A DNA stretch of 64,000 nucleotides, taken from positions 67,450,708-67,514,707 of the forward strand of contig BTPG01000006.1 of assembly GCA_036245525.1 (NCBI GenBank). The letters run 5' to 3'. Below, piece after piece: positions 19,804-29,699 of the stretch. Within the stretch, counting starts at the first letter, position 1. Each line of letters opens with the position of its first letter. The position numbers were made by a program, and so were the translations under genes. The notes below the pieces were generated by a model, which did not search any database, was not told the DNA's origin, and saw only the letters and a program-made list of their open reading frames with translations. This DNA is from Semisulcospira habei. Taxonomy: Eukaryota; Mollusca; Gastropoda; Semisulcospiridae.

Positions 19804-20013
19804 CTCATTCAGTCCCGACACACCACAGCAAGATATGGCTCGACCATAATAGTTCAAGGGTGGTGCCAGAAGAGCTTGGCGCCTATAGGCGCCAAGCTCT
19901 TCTGGCACCACCCTTGAACTGTCATGGTCGATCTTGTCTCCTAAATTGTAATGCAGTCGTCAGAGGCCAACTCCAACATGTGGGTATTTCGTACCTGGGA
20001 CACAATGAGTTAG
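19800..20013. mobile_element. Family B MITE, complete
   Basis: Starts TTAACTCATTCAGTCCC and ends GGGACACAATGAGTTAG. The hairpin 19837-19935 is nearly perfect around GGCGCCTATAGGCGCC. It lies 91 bp 3' of exon 4. Confidence 0.85.
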
Positions 20014-20103
20014 CACAGATTCCAGACCCGGCATTTTCTCGCTCATAGTGCAATACAGTTGGTACCAAACAAAACATAAAAATCCAGTACTGAGGCATCT
20101 GAC

Positions 20104-20227
20104 CTGGTAGTCCAGCTCCATCTTGAGGTGGTCGTAGGCGGTGGTGGTGCCCAGGATGCGGTCCAGCATTTTCTTGTTCTCGAAGTTGATGTTCTTCACC
20201 TCACGCATCCGCGCCTGATAACCCAAA
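20104..20227 (-). CDS. CFAP97-domain gene, exon 4 (second half of domain)
   Basis: Acceptor GTTCTGTACAG before 20227, donor GTCAGA after 20104; phase 2 in, phase 0 out. It encodes residues about 108-149: LGYQARMREVKNINFENKKM then LDRILGTTTAYDHLKMELDYQ. The pattern R-x-x-E-L/V-x-x-I-x-x-E-N-x-x-L/M-L-x-R-I/L is the repeat that typifies the CFAP97 (hemingway/KIAA1430) domain. It lines up with the corresponding part of vertebrate CFAP97D1. Members are axonemal or basal-body proteins needed for sperm or cilia motility; the exact role here is inferred from the family. Confidence 0.8.
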
Positions 20228-20332
20228 CTGTACAGAACACCAAACGTTATTTGTTCCACCAACGCACGCAGGGATTTTTGTTGTTGTTGTTGTCGCATAT
20301 GACTTGTTGCAAGGACGGGGAGCGGGGGTGTG

Positions 20333-20900
20333 TGGAAACTCGCTAAAAAAAATCAAATTGGGGGGGGGGGGGGGTCCAAAACCCCCAAAAAAGGCCTTTA
20401 GCATTTAAAACAATTTTGGGTCGGGGGGTGGGGGGAGGGTTCCGTAACCCAAAGGATACCCCCCGCCCCCAAGATCCGCCCCTGAATCTGGTTGGCAATT
20501 TGTTCGTTTGTTTGTTTTTGGGCGTTTCTTTTTGTGGTTCCTGCTATGTTTTCTACTGTCTGTTTTGTATTGTTTTGTTCTTTCCTTTCTTTCTTTCATT
20601 GTTTGTTTGTTTGTTTGTTTGGGTGCTTGGTTTTTTGCTTGCTTGGTTGGCTGCAGTTGTTCGGATGTTTGTTTCTTTTGTTTGGTCCTTCATTTGTTGG
20701 GCCCATCGTCGCGTGTTTTGTTCTTTGTGCGATATTTTATTTTATTTTTAATTATGTATGCGAGTTTTTTATATTATTTTTAATTTGTATTGTTTTGATT
20801 GTTTGTCCGTTGCTGTCTGAGGAGCCCAACAGTCCTCCAGTGTGTGACGACGAAGGAACACAGTAACACGGGCTCGGGTTTTAAGCTTATTGTGCTCTGT
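20333..20900. repeat. G/C homopolymer and T/G-rich low-complexity DNA
   Basis: A poly-G tract (20360-20373) and a T- and GTTT-rich stretch (20500-20810) give long Phe-, Cys- and Val-rich frames that are not genes. A partial family D arm is at 20919-20962. Confidence 0.8.
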
Positions 20901-20980
20901 TATCGTTGACCGGTCCTGGCATGCGCGGGCCAGCTGCGGCTGACGTTGGCCCGAGGGCTTGCTGTTGGTTGGTTGATTAC

Positions 20981-21111
20981 CTGTATCCCGGCCGAGGTCG
21001 CCATCCCTTGTGGTAATGGTCCACGAACGCCGGGCCCTTCATCCTCTGTATGATGCGCTCCAGCAGGTGGCGATTGTCACGCTCTATCGCCGCCAGGCGC
21101 TGACCCTCGGC
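20981..21111 (-). CDS. CFAP97-domain gene, exon 3 (first half of domain)
   Basis: Acceptor TTTTTATCAG before 21111, donor GTAATC after 20981; phase 0 in, phase 2 out. It encodes residues about 65-107: AEGQRLAAIERDNRHLLERI, IQRMKGPAFVDHYHKGWRP and RPGY. In vertebrate CFAP97D1 the same order is seen: a Q-x-x-I-x-x-E-N-x-x-L helix, then a (R/K)GPA-V-D motif, as here KGPAFVDHYHKGW. This is the strongest single piece of evidence for the family assignment. Confidence 0.85.
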
Positions 21112-21166
21112 CTGATAAAAATCACGGTGATGTTGATGATCATGATAATAATAATAATAATAATAA

Positions 21167-21387
21167 TGGTCGCCAATACACACGTGGTCGCTTTGACAAG
21201 TTTGACTGTAATAATAATATTAATAATAACTGTAATAATAATTATTACTATTATTTATTATCATTATTATTTATTATCATTATTATTTATTACCATTATT
21301 AATTATTATTATTATTATCTGAATTATTTATTATTATTATTACTACAGTCAAACTTGTCAAAGCGACCACGTGTGTACTGGCGACCA
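21167..21387. mobile_element. Foldback element with 46-bp TIRs and (TTA)n interior
   Basis: The ends TGGTCGCCAATACACACGTG and the inverse CACGTGTGTACTGGCGACCA continue inward through CGCTTTGACAAGTTTGACTG. The arms differ at only two or three positions. The interior is an expanded ATT repeat. A degenerate extra end lies at 21510-21535. Confidence 0.75.
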
Positions 21388-21533
21388 ACTGTCTAAGCAG
21401 ACTACCCATTTTCGGTCCTATGTTTTGCTTTCTGTTACTTAAATGACCTTGTGTAAGTAGTCCACTTGTCTAAGTCGACCACTTTATAACTTTATAATAG
21501 TCCCTTCGGTTGTCGCTTACACAAGTTTGATTA

Positions 21534-21534
<1 letters not shown>

Positions 21535-21606
<72 letters not shown>
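21535..21606. repeat. (ATT)n microsatellite
   Basis: About 23 ATT units. Confidence 0.95.
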
Positions 21607-21608
<2 letters not shown>

Positions 21609-21616
21609 ATTTTATT

Positions 21617-21692
21617 GTCCAACATGGGGACATTTTGGGTTGCCTTCCAGGGGAAGGCAACACAAAATTTCTCCTTATTGGACAATAATTTT
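21617..21692. repeat. Foldback, TTATTGTCCAA ends
   Basis: TTATTGTCCAACATGGGGAC ... the inverse TATTGGACAATAA, with the loop region GGTTGCCTTCCAGGGGAAGG. It begins at the end of the ATT array. Confidence 0.65.
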
Positions 21693-21854
21693 GTTTTAAA
21701 AAATCGTCGTCATAACATTATTCAGAACGCTGCCGCCGTTATCATTATCAATATCGTCGTCAACAACCACATCGTTGTCACGCCACCATCGTCGGTCGTC
21801 AGTAGTTATCGCAGTCGTTTCCATCATCATTATCATCATATCATGCGCAAAAGG

Positions 21855-21893
21855 TCGTCGGGCAGCGCTAGGCCGACATTGGCCCGATGATCT
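21855..21893. repeat. Family D fragment
   Basis: GGTCGTCGGGCAGCGCTAGG with the inverse GGCCCGATGATC; diverged half-copy. Confidence 0.45.
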
Positions 21894-22109
21894 TTAACAC
21901 TACGCGCAGGACCATGCATAAATTGGATAGTGCACACGAGTATTATATAGCGATCTGTTTTATGGCGGGCTTTCACTGCTAAAATTTGCCGATACAAAGG
22001 GTTACCAAGGTTGCCTCAATTATGTTCACAATCCATGCCGCGAGTAGGTACACGTACCATAGGTTTTACACTGCCTGTTGAGCGTAACGGAAGAAACTCT
22101 CCTGCTTAC

Positions 22110-22600
22110 AAACTTGAATAAGAGCACATGTCTTTAATTTTACGACATTCAAACTTCATAATTAAGTTAGCCCTTGTGTTCTGCATTACAGTAAGAACGT
22201 TATATTAATTAGATATTGAGGAAGAGCATAAGTCTTTAATTTTACGACATTCAAACTTCATAATTAAGTTAGCCCTTGTGTTCTGCATTACAGTAAGAAC
22301 GTTATATTAATTAGATATTGAATGTAGAGCATACAAGTCTTTCATTTTACGACATTCAAACTTCATAATTAAGTTAGCCCTTGTGCTCTGCATTACAGTA
22401 AGAACGTTATATTAATTAGATATTGAGGAAGAGCATACAAGTCTTTAATTTTACGACATTCAAACTTCATAATTAAGTTAGCCCTTGTGTTCTGCATTAC
22501 AGTAAGAACATTATATTAATTAGATATTGAGCGGGAAGAGCTTACAATTCTTTCATTTTACTACATTCAAACTTCATACTGTAAGTCAGCCCTTTTGTCC
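22110..22600. repeat. Minisatellite array, unit 102-107 bp, five copies
   Basis: The anchor GACATTCAAACTTCATAATT recurs at 22144, 22246, 22351 and 22455, with a diverged fifth copy at about 22562. Spacing is 102, 105, 104 and 107 bp. Units end in TATATTAATTAGATATTGA. The array lies within intron 2 of the CFAP97-domain gene. Confidence 0.9.
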
Positions 22601-23066
22601 AACAATTAAGACATGCTAAGAACATTTATCTTTAACCCTTTACTGCCTGGAGTATGTCGCTTTAACTATCAGCGGCGGATCAGTTACCTCGATGGGGGGG
22701 GGGGGGGGGGTTTCAACTTTTTGTTTGGGACCTTCAACCTGACAGAAAAGGCCTCCCCGACGCTAGACCTTCTTCCAGTGGCCGAAAAATCAAACAACGG
22801 GGTGGGGGGTGGGGTGGACGTGGGTATGCCAACACTCTCGCCACACGGTAAAATATCAAGCAAGCGGGCGGAGGGGGGGGGGTCGGGAGGGGGGAAGGGC
22901 GGATTCAAAAAATCAAATAGGGTCGGAGGGAGGGGACGTTCAAACACCCCCAAAAAGGACTTTGTTATATGATTTTAAACAATTTGGGGGGGTTAAGGGG
23001 GAGAGGTCTAGAATCCCTAGAACCCCCCCCCACACCCCAGATCCGCCTCTGACTATACACATCAAG

Positions 23067-23620
23067 TGCCTCTCCAAGCCTAAAGAACAGAGATGTCAAG
23101 CAAACATGCACGACCTGTCAGCAAGAGGTACAGATCCTCATGAGCGCCAGCAAACGGGGGCTCATGAGGATCTATGCCTCTTGTAGATGACGGTATGCAC
23201 GATAAACAAAACGAACATGAACACACAGTAATCATACCAGGAGCTTCGTGTCCCTCTCCGAGCCCAAAAAGAACAGAGATGTCAAGTAAACAATGCACGG
23301 CCTGTCAGCAAGAGGCATAGATCCTCATGCCAGCAAACGGGGGCTCATGAGGATCTATGCCTCTTGTAGATGACGGTATGCACGATAAACAAAACGAACA
23401 TGAACACACAGTAATCATACCAGGAGCTTCGTGTCCCTCTCCGAGCCCAAAAAGAACAGAGATGTCAAGTAAACAATGCACGGCCTGTCAGCAAGAGGCA
23501 TAGATCCTCATGCCAGCAAACGGGGGCTCATGAGGATCTATGCCTCTTGTATATGGCGGTGTGTTCGCGACGTATAAAACCAAACGAGCATGAACATACA
23601 GTAATCATACCAGGAGCTTC
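23067..23620. repeat. Tandem 183-186-bp repeats including exon 2 donor sequence
   Basis: The anchor GAACAGAGATGTCAAG recurs at 23085, 23271 and 23454. Each full unit holds a family A hairpin core (CAAGAGGCATAGATCCTCAT, GCCAGCAAACGGGGGCTCAT) and the sequence CATACCAGGAGCTTC. On the - strand that last piece is the end of exon 2 with its donor (GAAGCTCCTGGTATG), so the array has multiplied a 5' splice site. Confidence 0.85.
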
Positions 23621-23681
23621 TTCAGCTTGAGATGAACATTGAGGATACACTTGGGCGGCTGGTCATCCACGTGTGGTTTCG
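23611..23681 (-). CDS. CFAP97-domain gene, exon 2
   Basis: A 71-bp exon with acceptor TACTGCGTGCAG before 23681 and donor GTATGA after 23611; phase 1 in, phase 0 out. It encodes KPHVDDQPPKCILNVHLKLK then KLL. Vertebrate CFAP97D1 has a corresponding segment (VDT-KPP-...-LKLSKLQ) between its N-terminus and the first domain helix, which is why this short exon is included. It joins exon 1 and exon 3 in phase. Because it lacks an initiator it is visible only by splice logic. Confidence 0.7.
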
Positions 23682-24011
23682 CTGCACGCAGTAACGTGAT
23701 GCTATTTCACGAAAAATGTCATCGTTTTGCATTCCTGCTCTATACCGACAGTTTCAGGCTCATCCAGCATTGATGTGCATGTGAACGCGACATGCATGTG
23801 TGGCTGCTTTTAATCCCCCCCCACCCCCCCCCCCCCCCATGTACTTGAACTTGATATGTACCTGAAGAAGGTCTTACACCTGTGCAACGTCTCAAATCTC
23901 TGAATTTAGGGAGACAACTGATGCCTAAAAAATATTTTTGTTTGTTTGTTGTTGCTTAAACTGAGACGTTGAGAATCCATAATACAAACCACAACCAACT
24001 CCCGCTATATA

Positions 24012-24093
24012 TTAACACATTCGAGACGCGCCGCATCTGGATACGCGGCATAATGTCCGCGTATCCGAATGCAACACGTCTCGAATGAGTTAA
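24012..24093. mobile_element. Family C TTAA palindromic element
   Basis: TTAACACATTCGAGACGCG to the inverse CGTCTCGAATGAGTTAA, arms around GGATACGCGGCATAATG. Confidence 0.8.
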
Positions 24094-24228
24094 TACGGTA
24101 AGGGGTGGAGGTACGCGAGCGAGTGAACAAAAAAAAAAAAAAAAAAAAAAAAGGAAAAAAAGACCGTTTACTTCTATCGTTGTTGTGGTTGTTGTTGGTG
24201 GTGTTGTTGCGTTCCTGGGCAAAGTACT

Positions 24229-24583
24229 ATTACGCATAAATCTGAAGACACGTTTCAGCATCACTTGTGCTTGTTATGCCTTGACGACACACCTAATGCA
24301 CTTTAACAGCAGTTTGGACACGCAGCAAAAGCTCACGTGTAATCGCACTTTTTTAAATTCTGCACAGCGGTTAGCGTGTCAGGCTATTTTTAGCTGTTTC
24401 TCGTACAGAAAGCCTTGTATTTATAGAACGGAGTGGAGTCTTTGTCAGGTTACTTGATATAAAGACGACGTGTGCTGAACTGGATTGTCATGTGTCTCAA
24501 TGAACCATAACTAGACCTGCGTGTAGCGTTTCGTAACATCTGTTCCAGAAGTGTATCTTTGAACAGTTACGGCGGTAGTGGGC
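24229..24583 (+). repeat. Dispersed repeat K, copy 2
   Basis: Counterpart of 2015-2357 in inverted orientation. This copy contains a 30-40 bp segment (CACAGCGGTTAGCGTGTCAG) absent from copy 1. Confidence 0.7.
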
Positions 24584-24858
24584 CTTCAATACTCCCAGTG
24601 ATTTTTTTCTGAGGTTGCGTGTGTGACTGCTTTTAATTACCACACCATCTACGTGGCCACGCTCCGACTTCAGAGGATTATTCTTTTCAGTTCGTCTCTT
24701 GATTCCACAGAGTGAAAATTGTTATATGCTGGGAGTTTACCACCTGCTGAAGATTGCTTTGGCTCACGGACTAACTCCCTGATCCCCCACATAGCATTGC
24801 TAGAGCACCAGTTGCTGTAACCTCAGTGGTATCGGCTGAAGTCAGCTGATGACAGCAC

Positions 24859-24967
24859 CCATTGCGCAAAAGGCCATTGGGCAGACGTCGGCCGCCGTTG
24901 GCCCGCGCACGGCCGTGCGAGGGCCAACGGCGGCCGACGTCGGCCCGATGGCCTTTTGCGCATTGGG
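24859..24967. repeat. Family D palindrome, full length
   Basis: A nearly perfect palindrome from CCCATTGCGCAAAAGGCC to GGCCTTTTGCGCATTGGG around CGCACGGCCGTGCGA. This is the clearest family D member, about 108 bp. Confidence 0.85.
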
Positions 24968-25422
24968 TAGCCCCTAAATGAGGCAAAGACCCTTTACTTT
25001 TACAGATGACTACTCTCAGCGCTACGACCATGTCGTATAGGACCAAGATGGAGTTTGTTAGTCATTTGGGTTTAACGCCGAGCAGGCGGCTAAGGCCATC
25101 TCACGGCGGCCAAGATGGAGCGGCCAAGATAGTTCAAGAGTGAGTAGTGCCTTTGACGTGATGAACTAACCATGCAGACTTTGAAGGTGCAGAGAAAATG
25201 ATCGCAAGAAGAAAAGAAACGCGCTTAGAAAGACAACACAGTTGGCCTTTTTAAGCGTGTTTTTTTCTTGGGACTTTTTTTTTTTTCATTTTGCACGCTT
25301 GACGGTCACCCTTTCTGCCTGGATTTCAGCTACGATGGAATCTGTCCATTTCAAGCACTAGACTAGAAGCCATTAGTCCAGCTTCAAAGTTTCAAAGCAT
25401 ATATATATATATATATACTTAC

Positions 25423-25543
25423 CATTGTCGATGTTTTGGTAGTGGATAAACGTGTGTCTCTGGCGCTGTTGTGCCTGTAGATAGGTTTCGTGGAACAGTG
25501 GCTGACACAGGGGAAATCGAACTTTCTTCTTCTTGGTTGACAT
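25423..25543 (-). CDS. CFAP97-domain gene, exon 1 (start codon)
   Basis: The ATG is at 25543-25541 in a good context (AAAATG, A at -3), and the donor GTAAGT follows 25423; the exon ends in phase 1. It encodes MSTKKKKVRFPLCQPLFHET, then YLQAQQRQRHTFIHYQNIDN. The lysine-rich start and the F-P/Y-P...H...Q pattern are comparable to the N-terminus of vertebrate CFAP97D1. With exons 2-9 it gives an 823-residue product, much longer than vertebrate CFAP97D1 (under 200 residues) because of the C-terminal tail. In the family, the domain part acts in axoneme maintenance, for example in sperm flagella. Confidence 0.75.
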
Positions 25544-25895
25544 TTTCTTATTCTTTGAGGGCTTACCTCTGCTTTTAATTACTCTGATGTTATGAAGGTA
25601 AATCTTTCCTGTTCATAATCTGCAAGATCCTAACCCGCCTAGCAACAAACACGGTGCCGCTGCGGTGTGCTGCCAAGATATGACACGATCTTTTGTTTTG
25701 CTGATGTAGGAAAACAACGTCATTTTTTTTGTCTGACGCAACACTTCACATCACGAAGAGACTGCGTCATCTCCGAGTGTCATTAATAGCTGCGACGTGA
25801 GATTAGAACCGATGGCGATGCTTTACACAAGCTACAAACGGCAGCTTTCTAAAACAAAACCAAAAACAGAGTAATCACTATGCGGCTCCACAACA
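25544..25895 (-). promoter_or_regulatory. Presumed promoter region of the CFAP97-domain gene
   Basis: No TATA box was seen. AGCAAC at 25641-25646 (98 bp from the ATG) matches only half of the RFX X-box that controls many ciliary genes, so it is weak evidence. The region is otherwise unique sequence. Confidence 0.25.
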
Positions 25896-25960
25896 CGCGC
25901 CCATTCGTATGCCCGTCTACCGTGGTGACTGGCCTACACTACGAATTCATTTCAACGGAT
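25896..25960 (+). mobile_element. Penelope-like element relic
   Basis: CGCCCATTCGTATGCCCGTC and TACCGTGGTGACTGGCC are diverged from CCGTTTATTTGCCCGTCGAC and TGTAGTAACTGGTCC at 26691-26725. Only the Cys-rich linker region is left. Confidence 0.5.
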
Positions 25961-26293
25961 AGTCCAGACTGAATGTGCAATGCTGAAAACATCAAGGCAT
26001 TATAACCAACCATAAATCGATTACTATATATAGTAATAGACTTATGAACCAACGGACTCACACTGATACCGTACCGTGGCGCCTCATCGTAACGCAGAGT
26101 TACAACGCTTCAACGGAAAACCTACTCTTCTTCTTCTTCCGGAGTCCGACTCGAATGAGCGTTAGAGACCGCGGCGACGCATTCCGAAAGTGCCATCAAA
26201 GTCCCAGGAAGAAGAAGATGATGATGCCTTGAATACCGTTCATGTCACAACATCAACACAAAGAGCAGCATCCCGTACTCACTGTTTCTTCGT

Positions 26294-27060
26294 TTGAGGA
26301 GACTTTGTTCTGAAGATTTAGACTTGTACGAAAAATGGCCGGACTTTTCATCCTCAGAAATTAAACACCTGCCGGAGTGCAAGGGTATCTTTAAATGGTA
26401 CAAGAGCTTAGCCGGAAGGACACACTGTCCAACACCAAAAGAAGATAGTGACAGGTCTATCGTCGCTATGATTTACTACTCCCACACCAATCCAGTACGC
26501 AAAATACTTCTGTCCAACTGGGGTCTTCAAGCAAAGAGGCCACCGATACCTTATCAGAACCCCCGTTGGTGGCGCACAAGAGAGACATCCATCTAAAGTA
26601 TTATGCTCGTCGATTCGACACTGCGGCCTAGCCACCCAACCACCAGACAGGCAGGCTCCACACCCTGCAATGTTCCCAACTGCAAAACATGCCCGTTTAT
26701 TTGCCCGTCGACTGTAGTAACTGGTCCTAATTACAATTTCAAAATAGACGGACGTTTCACGTGCCAAACTACTAACGTGATTTACGTCATATCCTGTCTA
26801 AAATGTGGCCAGCTCTACATTGGAGAAACAGAAAGGACTATCAACGACCGCTTCAAGGAACATCTTCGGTCGGTCAGAAACCAGTATAACAGACCAGTCG
26901 GCCGACATTTTAACCAAGCCGACCACTCAGTTACAGACATCCGTGTACAAGGGCTCTGGCATGACAACATCGGGACCAGGAAGGATCGCGAGAAATTTTT
27001 GATAAAGAAACTTGGTACTATAACACCACTGGGCATGAATGTAAAAGAATAACTCACCTG
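26294..27060 (+). mobile_element. Penelope-like retroelement, 5'-truncated
   Basis: The fragment covers the end of the linker and the GIY-YIG endonuclease domain of a Penelope-like element; the reverse transcriptase is missing. The reading frame from 26294 to 27052 is broken by one in-frame TAA (26594-26596). The start at about 26290 is approximate. Confidence 0.75.
26603..27052 (+). pseudogene. GIY-YIG endonuclease domain of a Penelope-like element
   Basis: The 149-residue frame starts with a Cys-rich linker (CNVPNCKTCPFI) and contains TNVIYVISCLKCGQLYIGET, which holds the (G/V)IY and YIG halves. TINDRFKEHL follows with the conserved Arg, then VGRHFNQADHS and a C-terminal REKFLIKKLGT. This order is characteristic of the endonuclease that follows the reverse transcriptase in Penelope-like elements and cuts target DNA. 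The upstream in-phase part (26294-26593) contains NPVRKILLSNWGLQ, a typical linker motif. Loss of the reverse transcriptase and the TAA make this copy inactive. Confidence 0.8.
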
Positions 27061-27752
27061 TGACAATCTGCACTTTAAACTGTACCGTAACCCGTACTGT
27101 GACGGTCTGATTGACTAAACATATAACATCCACTCGGCGTTAGTGTTCTCTGTCTCTGCTGTCCCTTTGTGTTACATATAGTTCTAGGCATGTCATTCGG
27201 GATGCCTACAGGTAGTATCCCTCCCCCCTCCCCTTCTTAATCATTTTACCTTCCTGCACCCTTCATTATATGTAATATCTGCAGTTGTAGATAGTTCTAG
27301 GCATGCCCAATGAGATGTCTATAAATATAGTATTCTCAACGCCTCCCACTCACCCCCCTTCTCCTTCCATGACCTACCCCTCTTTTTATTTTTTGGTTTG
27401 AAGGGGGGGGGGGGGGGTACCCCTTAAAGACGGTTTCACAACTCTTTTTTTCCCCACACCGACATTCCCGATACTGAAGTTCTACTGATTTTTAGGCTTT
27501 GATTTGTCGTGCACAGTGTTAAATGCTGTTTTTTGTGTGTGTGTATTTTTTCGCTGGATCCTCCGTTACCCCCCCCCCCCCCCCCCCCCCCAGGTAGTCC
27601 TTAACTTGAAATTGATCCTTTAAGGTTTGACTTTGATTTGGTATTTATCAGGCTTTTTATCAGGCTTTGTGTATTACTTAGCCTATAACGCGGCCAAGAG
27701 TGCAGTAACCCATACCGGCCTCTTTCCTCTCTTATCTCTTTCCGCACGCACG

Positions 27753-27800
<48 letters not shown>

Positions 27801-27868
27801 CACACACACACTAACACACACACACTAACACACACAGACACTCTTAAGAAGAGAGGGACACTAGAGTC
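27061..27868. other. 3' flank of the Penelope fragment and simple repeats
   Basis: Poly-G/C tracts (27402-27418, 27569-27592) and a (CA)n array (27741-27830). A direct repeat with TAGTTCTAGGCATG(T/C)C occurs at 27180 and 27293, probably part of the element's 3' UTR. No gene seen. Confidence 0.5.
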
Positions 27869-27926
27869 ATCTCAGTGCGCAAATTCCATCGGGCCGACGT
27901 CGGTACGATGGCCTTTTGCGCATCGG
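27869..27926. repeat. Family D palindrome
   Basis: GTGCGCAAATTCCATCGGGC ... GATGGCCTTTTGCGCAT around CCGACGTCGG; the left arm is mutated. Confidence 0.65.
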
Positions 27927-27982
27927 GGTGACATTACAGAAGCGAAGGGATTTTGAAGGTTCCGTTTTACGATGAAGATGCA

Positions 27983-28050
27983 TTAACCCGTTGCGTGTCG
28001 GTAGCGGTTTTTGTCGCGATGATTCCGGTACCGACAAGCAAAAGGGTTAA
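27983..28050. mobile_element. 68-bp TTAA mini-element
   Basis: TTAACCCGTTGCGTGTCGGT to CCGACAAGCAAAAGGGTTAA. The interior TTTTTGTCGCGATGATTCC resembles family H, so this is a compact H-like member. Confidence 0.65.
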
Positions 28051-28518
28051 TGCTTCTGATTCCAGACCCAGAGGTAAAATTGTGCATCTGCAACGTGGAC
28101 AAACTATGATTGCATGTCACACCTCTGTAATGAGGACCGTCTCTGATATGGCCGTCTATAGCGTTGTTCAGGAGATACGGTAATATGTCTCTTTTTTTTT
28201 TCTTTTTTTTTTTGGGAGGGGGGGGGGGGGGGGGGGTGTCAGAATCTGCCGCGGCTTCCACGTTTTTTTTGCACATTTTTTTTTTTTTACCGTAGGAAAC
28301 GTGTCAAACCTGCAATAAAATCTGTATTTCGTGAGGATCTATGTCTTCAACGCAGTTGGATTGTGTATACTTTTTCTCGGTAGTCAATGAGTTAAAATTC
28401 GGGTTAAAACTACTGATAAAACTGTATAAAACTACAGATGGTTTCTTGTGACGTAACTTCATAGATTGCACCACCAGCGTCAAGGCCGCCACGCAGCCCC
28501 CCCCCCCCCCTCGTATTC

Positions 28519-28632
28519 CCAATGCACACAAGGTCATCGGGCAGACATCGGCCGCCGTTAGCCCGCGCACGGACGTGCGCGGGCCAACGGCGGCCGACGT
28601 CGGCCCGATGACCTTGTGCCGGCGCATTGGGA
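28519..28632. repeat. Family D palindrome, full length
   Basis: CCCAATGCACACAAGGTCAT to ACCTTGTGCCGGCGCATTGG around CGCACGGACGTGCGCGGGCC. Second-best family D copy. Confidence 0.85.
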
Positions 28633-28639
28633 TTTAAGG

Positions 28640-29664
28640 TTCGTCCCATCCATGAGCACTTCAGCTTCATGGGGCTCCTATAGTAATAGACAGAGAGAAG
28701 GAAAAAAAAAAAAAAAAAAAACACCAAAAAGCTAGCAAAATCAAGAGAGCTATTTGCAACAGTAGAAACTATGTATGAAGTCTGTGCAGTGATACATTAA
28801 TAACAGATTTAGCAACGTTAAGTGCCCCTTGCTGTGTAAACATGGCGCCACACTTTACAGCCGCAACGTAATATCCACAGTATTCAAGATAAACATTCGA
28901 GATGCAGGATCTGAATTGAAAGATCTCGACTAGACATATTCAGTACATAGATTTCAAGTGTATTCGGAATGATTTGTGTCACCAGGCACTACTGGTCGTG
29001 TTATCTGCCGCTGTAGCACCTATACGGTAAAAGAAATTGCAAAAACATGGGAAACAAACCGAAAACACTTAAAACCTGTACATCTGGATTTCTCTCGACG
29101 AGATCTTTCAAATGAGAGCCTACGTGATAGGTTTACCTTGAAGACTCACAAGTCTGTTCTATATTCATTGCTTCCAAGTATGCTAAGGACATCTAATGGC
29201 TACAGAGTGGAAGACGGGGGGAGGTGTGGGGTGGGGTGGGGGGGGGGTGGGGGGGTGGGGTGGAGGGGTGTGTGTGTGTGGGGGGGGTGTCATGGCATGA
29301 ATGTGCCTCCTCTGGAGTTTGTATGGCCAGTGTGTCCTTTGCCAATAGCTCCATTTTTATTCGAGTCACACATCGTCTTAAAACTCAACACACAGCAAAC
29401 GTCTAATGTCAAAATCGCCAGGGAACCTAAATTATTGTGTTGTTATAAGCAAAGTTTTTGGGGAAGCAAATTTGCAGATTTCGTTACTTTAAAAATGTGA
29501 CAGTTTTGAAAAGTTTACATCTAAGCTAAATGTATTCTGAAACATTTGCTTTTGTTCATGTTGTAGACTGTAGAGTGCAATTTCATTTATTTTACCAACA
29601 GAAATTTACACACATTATATATATTTATTAATGTATTATCAGTACTATCACTTCCTAGTTTGAT

Positions 29665-29699
<35 letters not shown>

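Noticed and set aside
20405..20866. Phe/Cys-rich frames resembling membrane proteins
   Set aside because: They arise from a GTTT-rich low-complexity tract with no splice or start support.
22110..22600. Regular repeats suggestive of a CRISPR array
   Set aside because: Units are nearly identical end to end without variable spacers, and the genome is eukaryotic.
26603..27052. Host GIY-YIG nuclease gene
   Set aside because: Cys-rich linker, upstream NPVRKILLSNW motif, in-frame stop and a second relic nearby identify it as a Penelope-like element.
28976..29500. 174-residue + frame
   Set aside because: No recognisable domain, no splice logic, and it runs through a G-homopolymer tract; not enough support for a gene.
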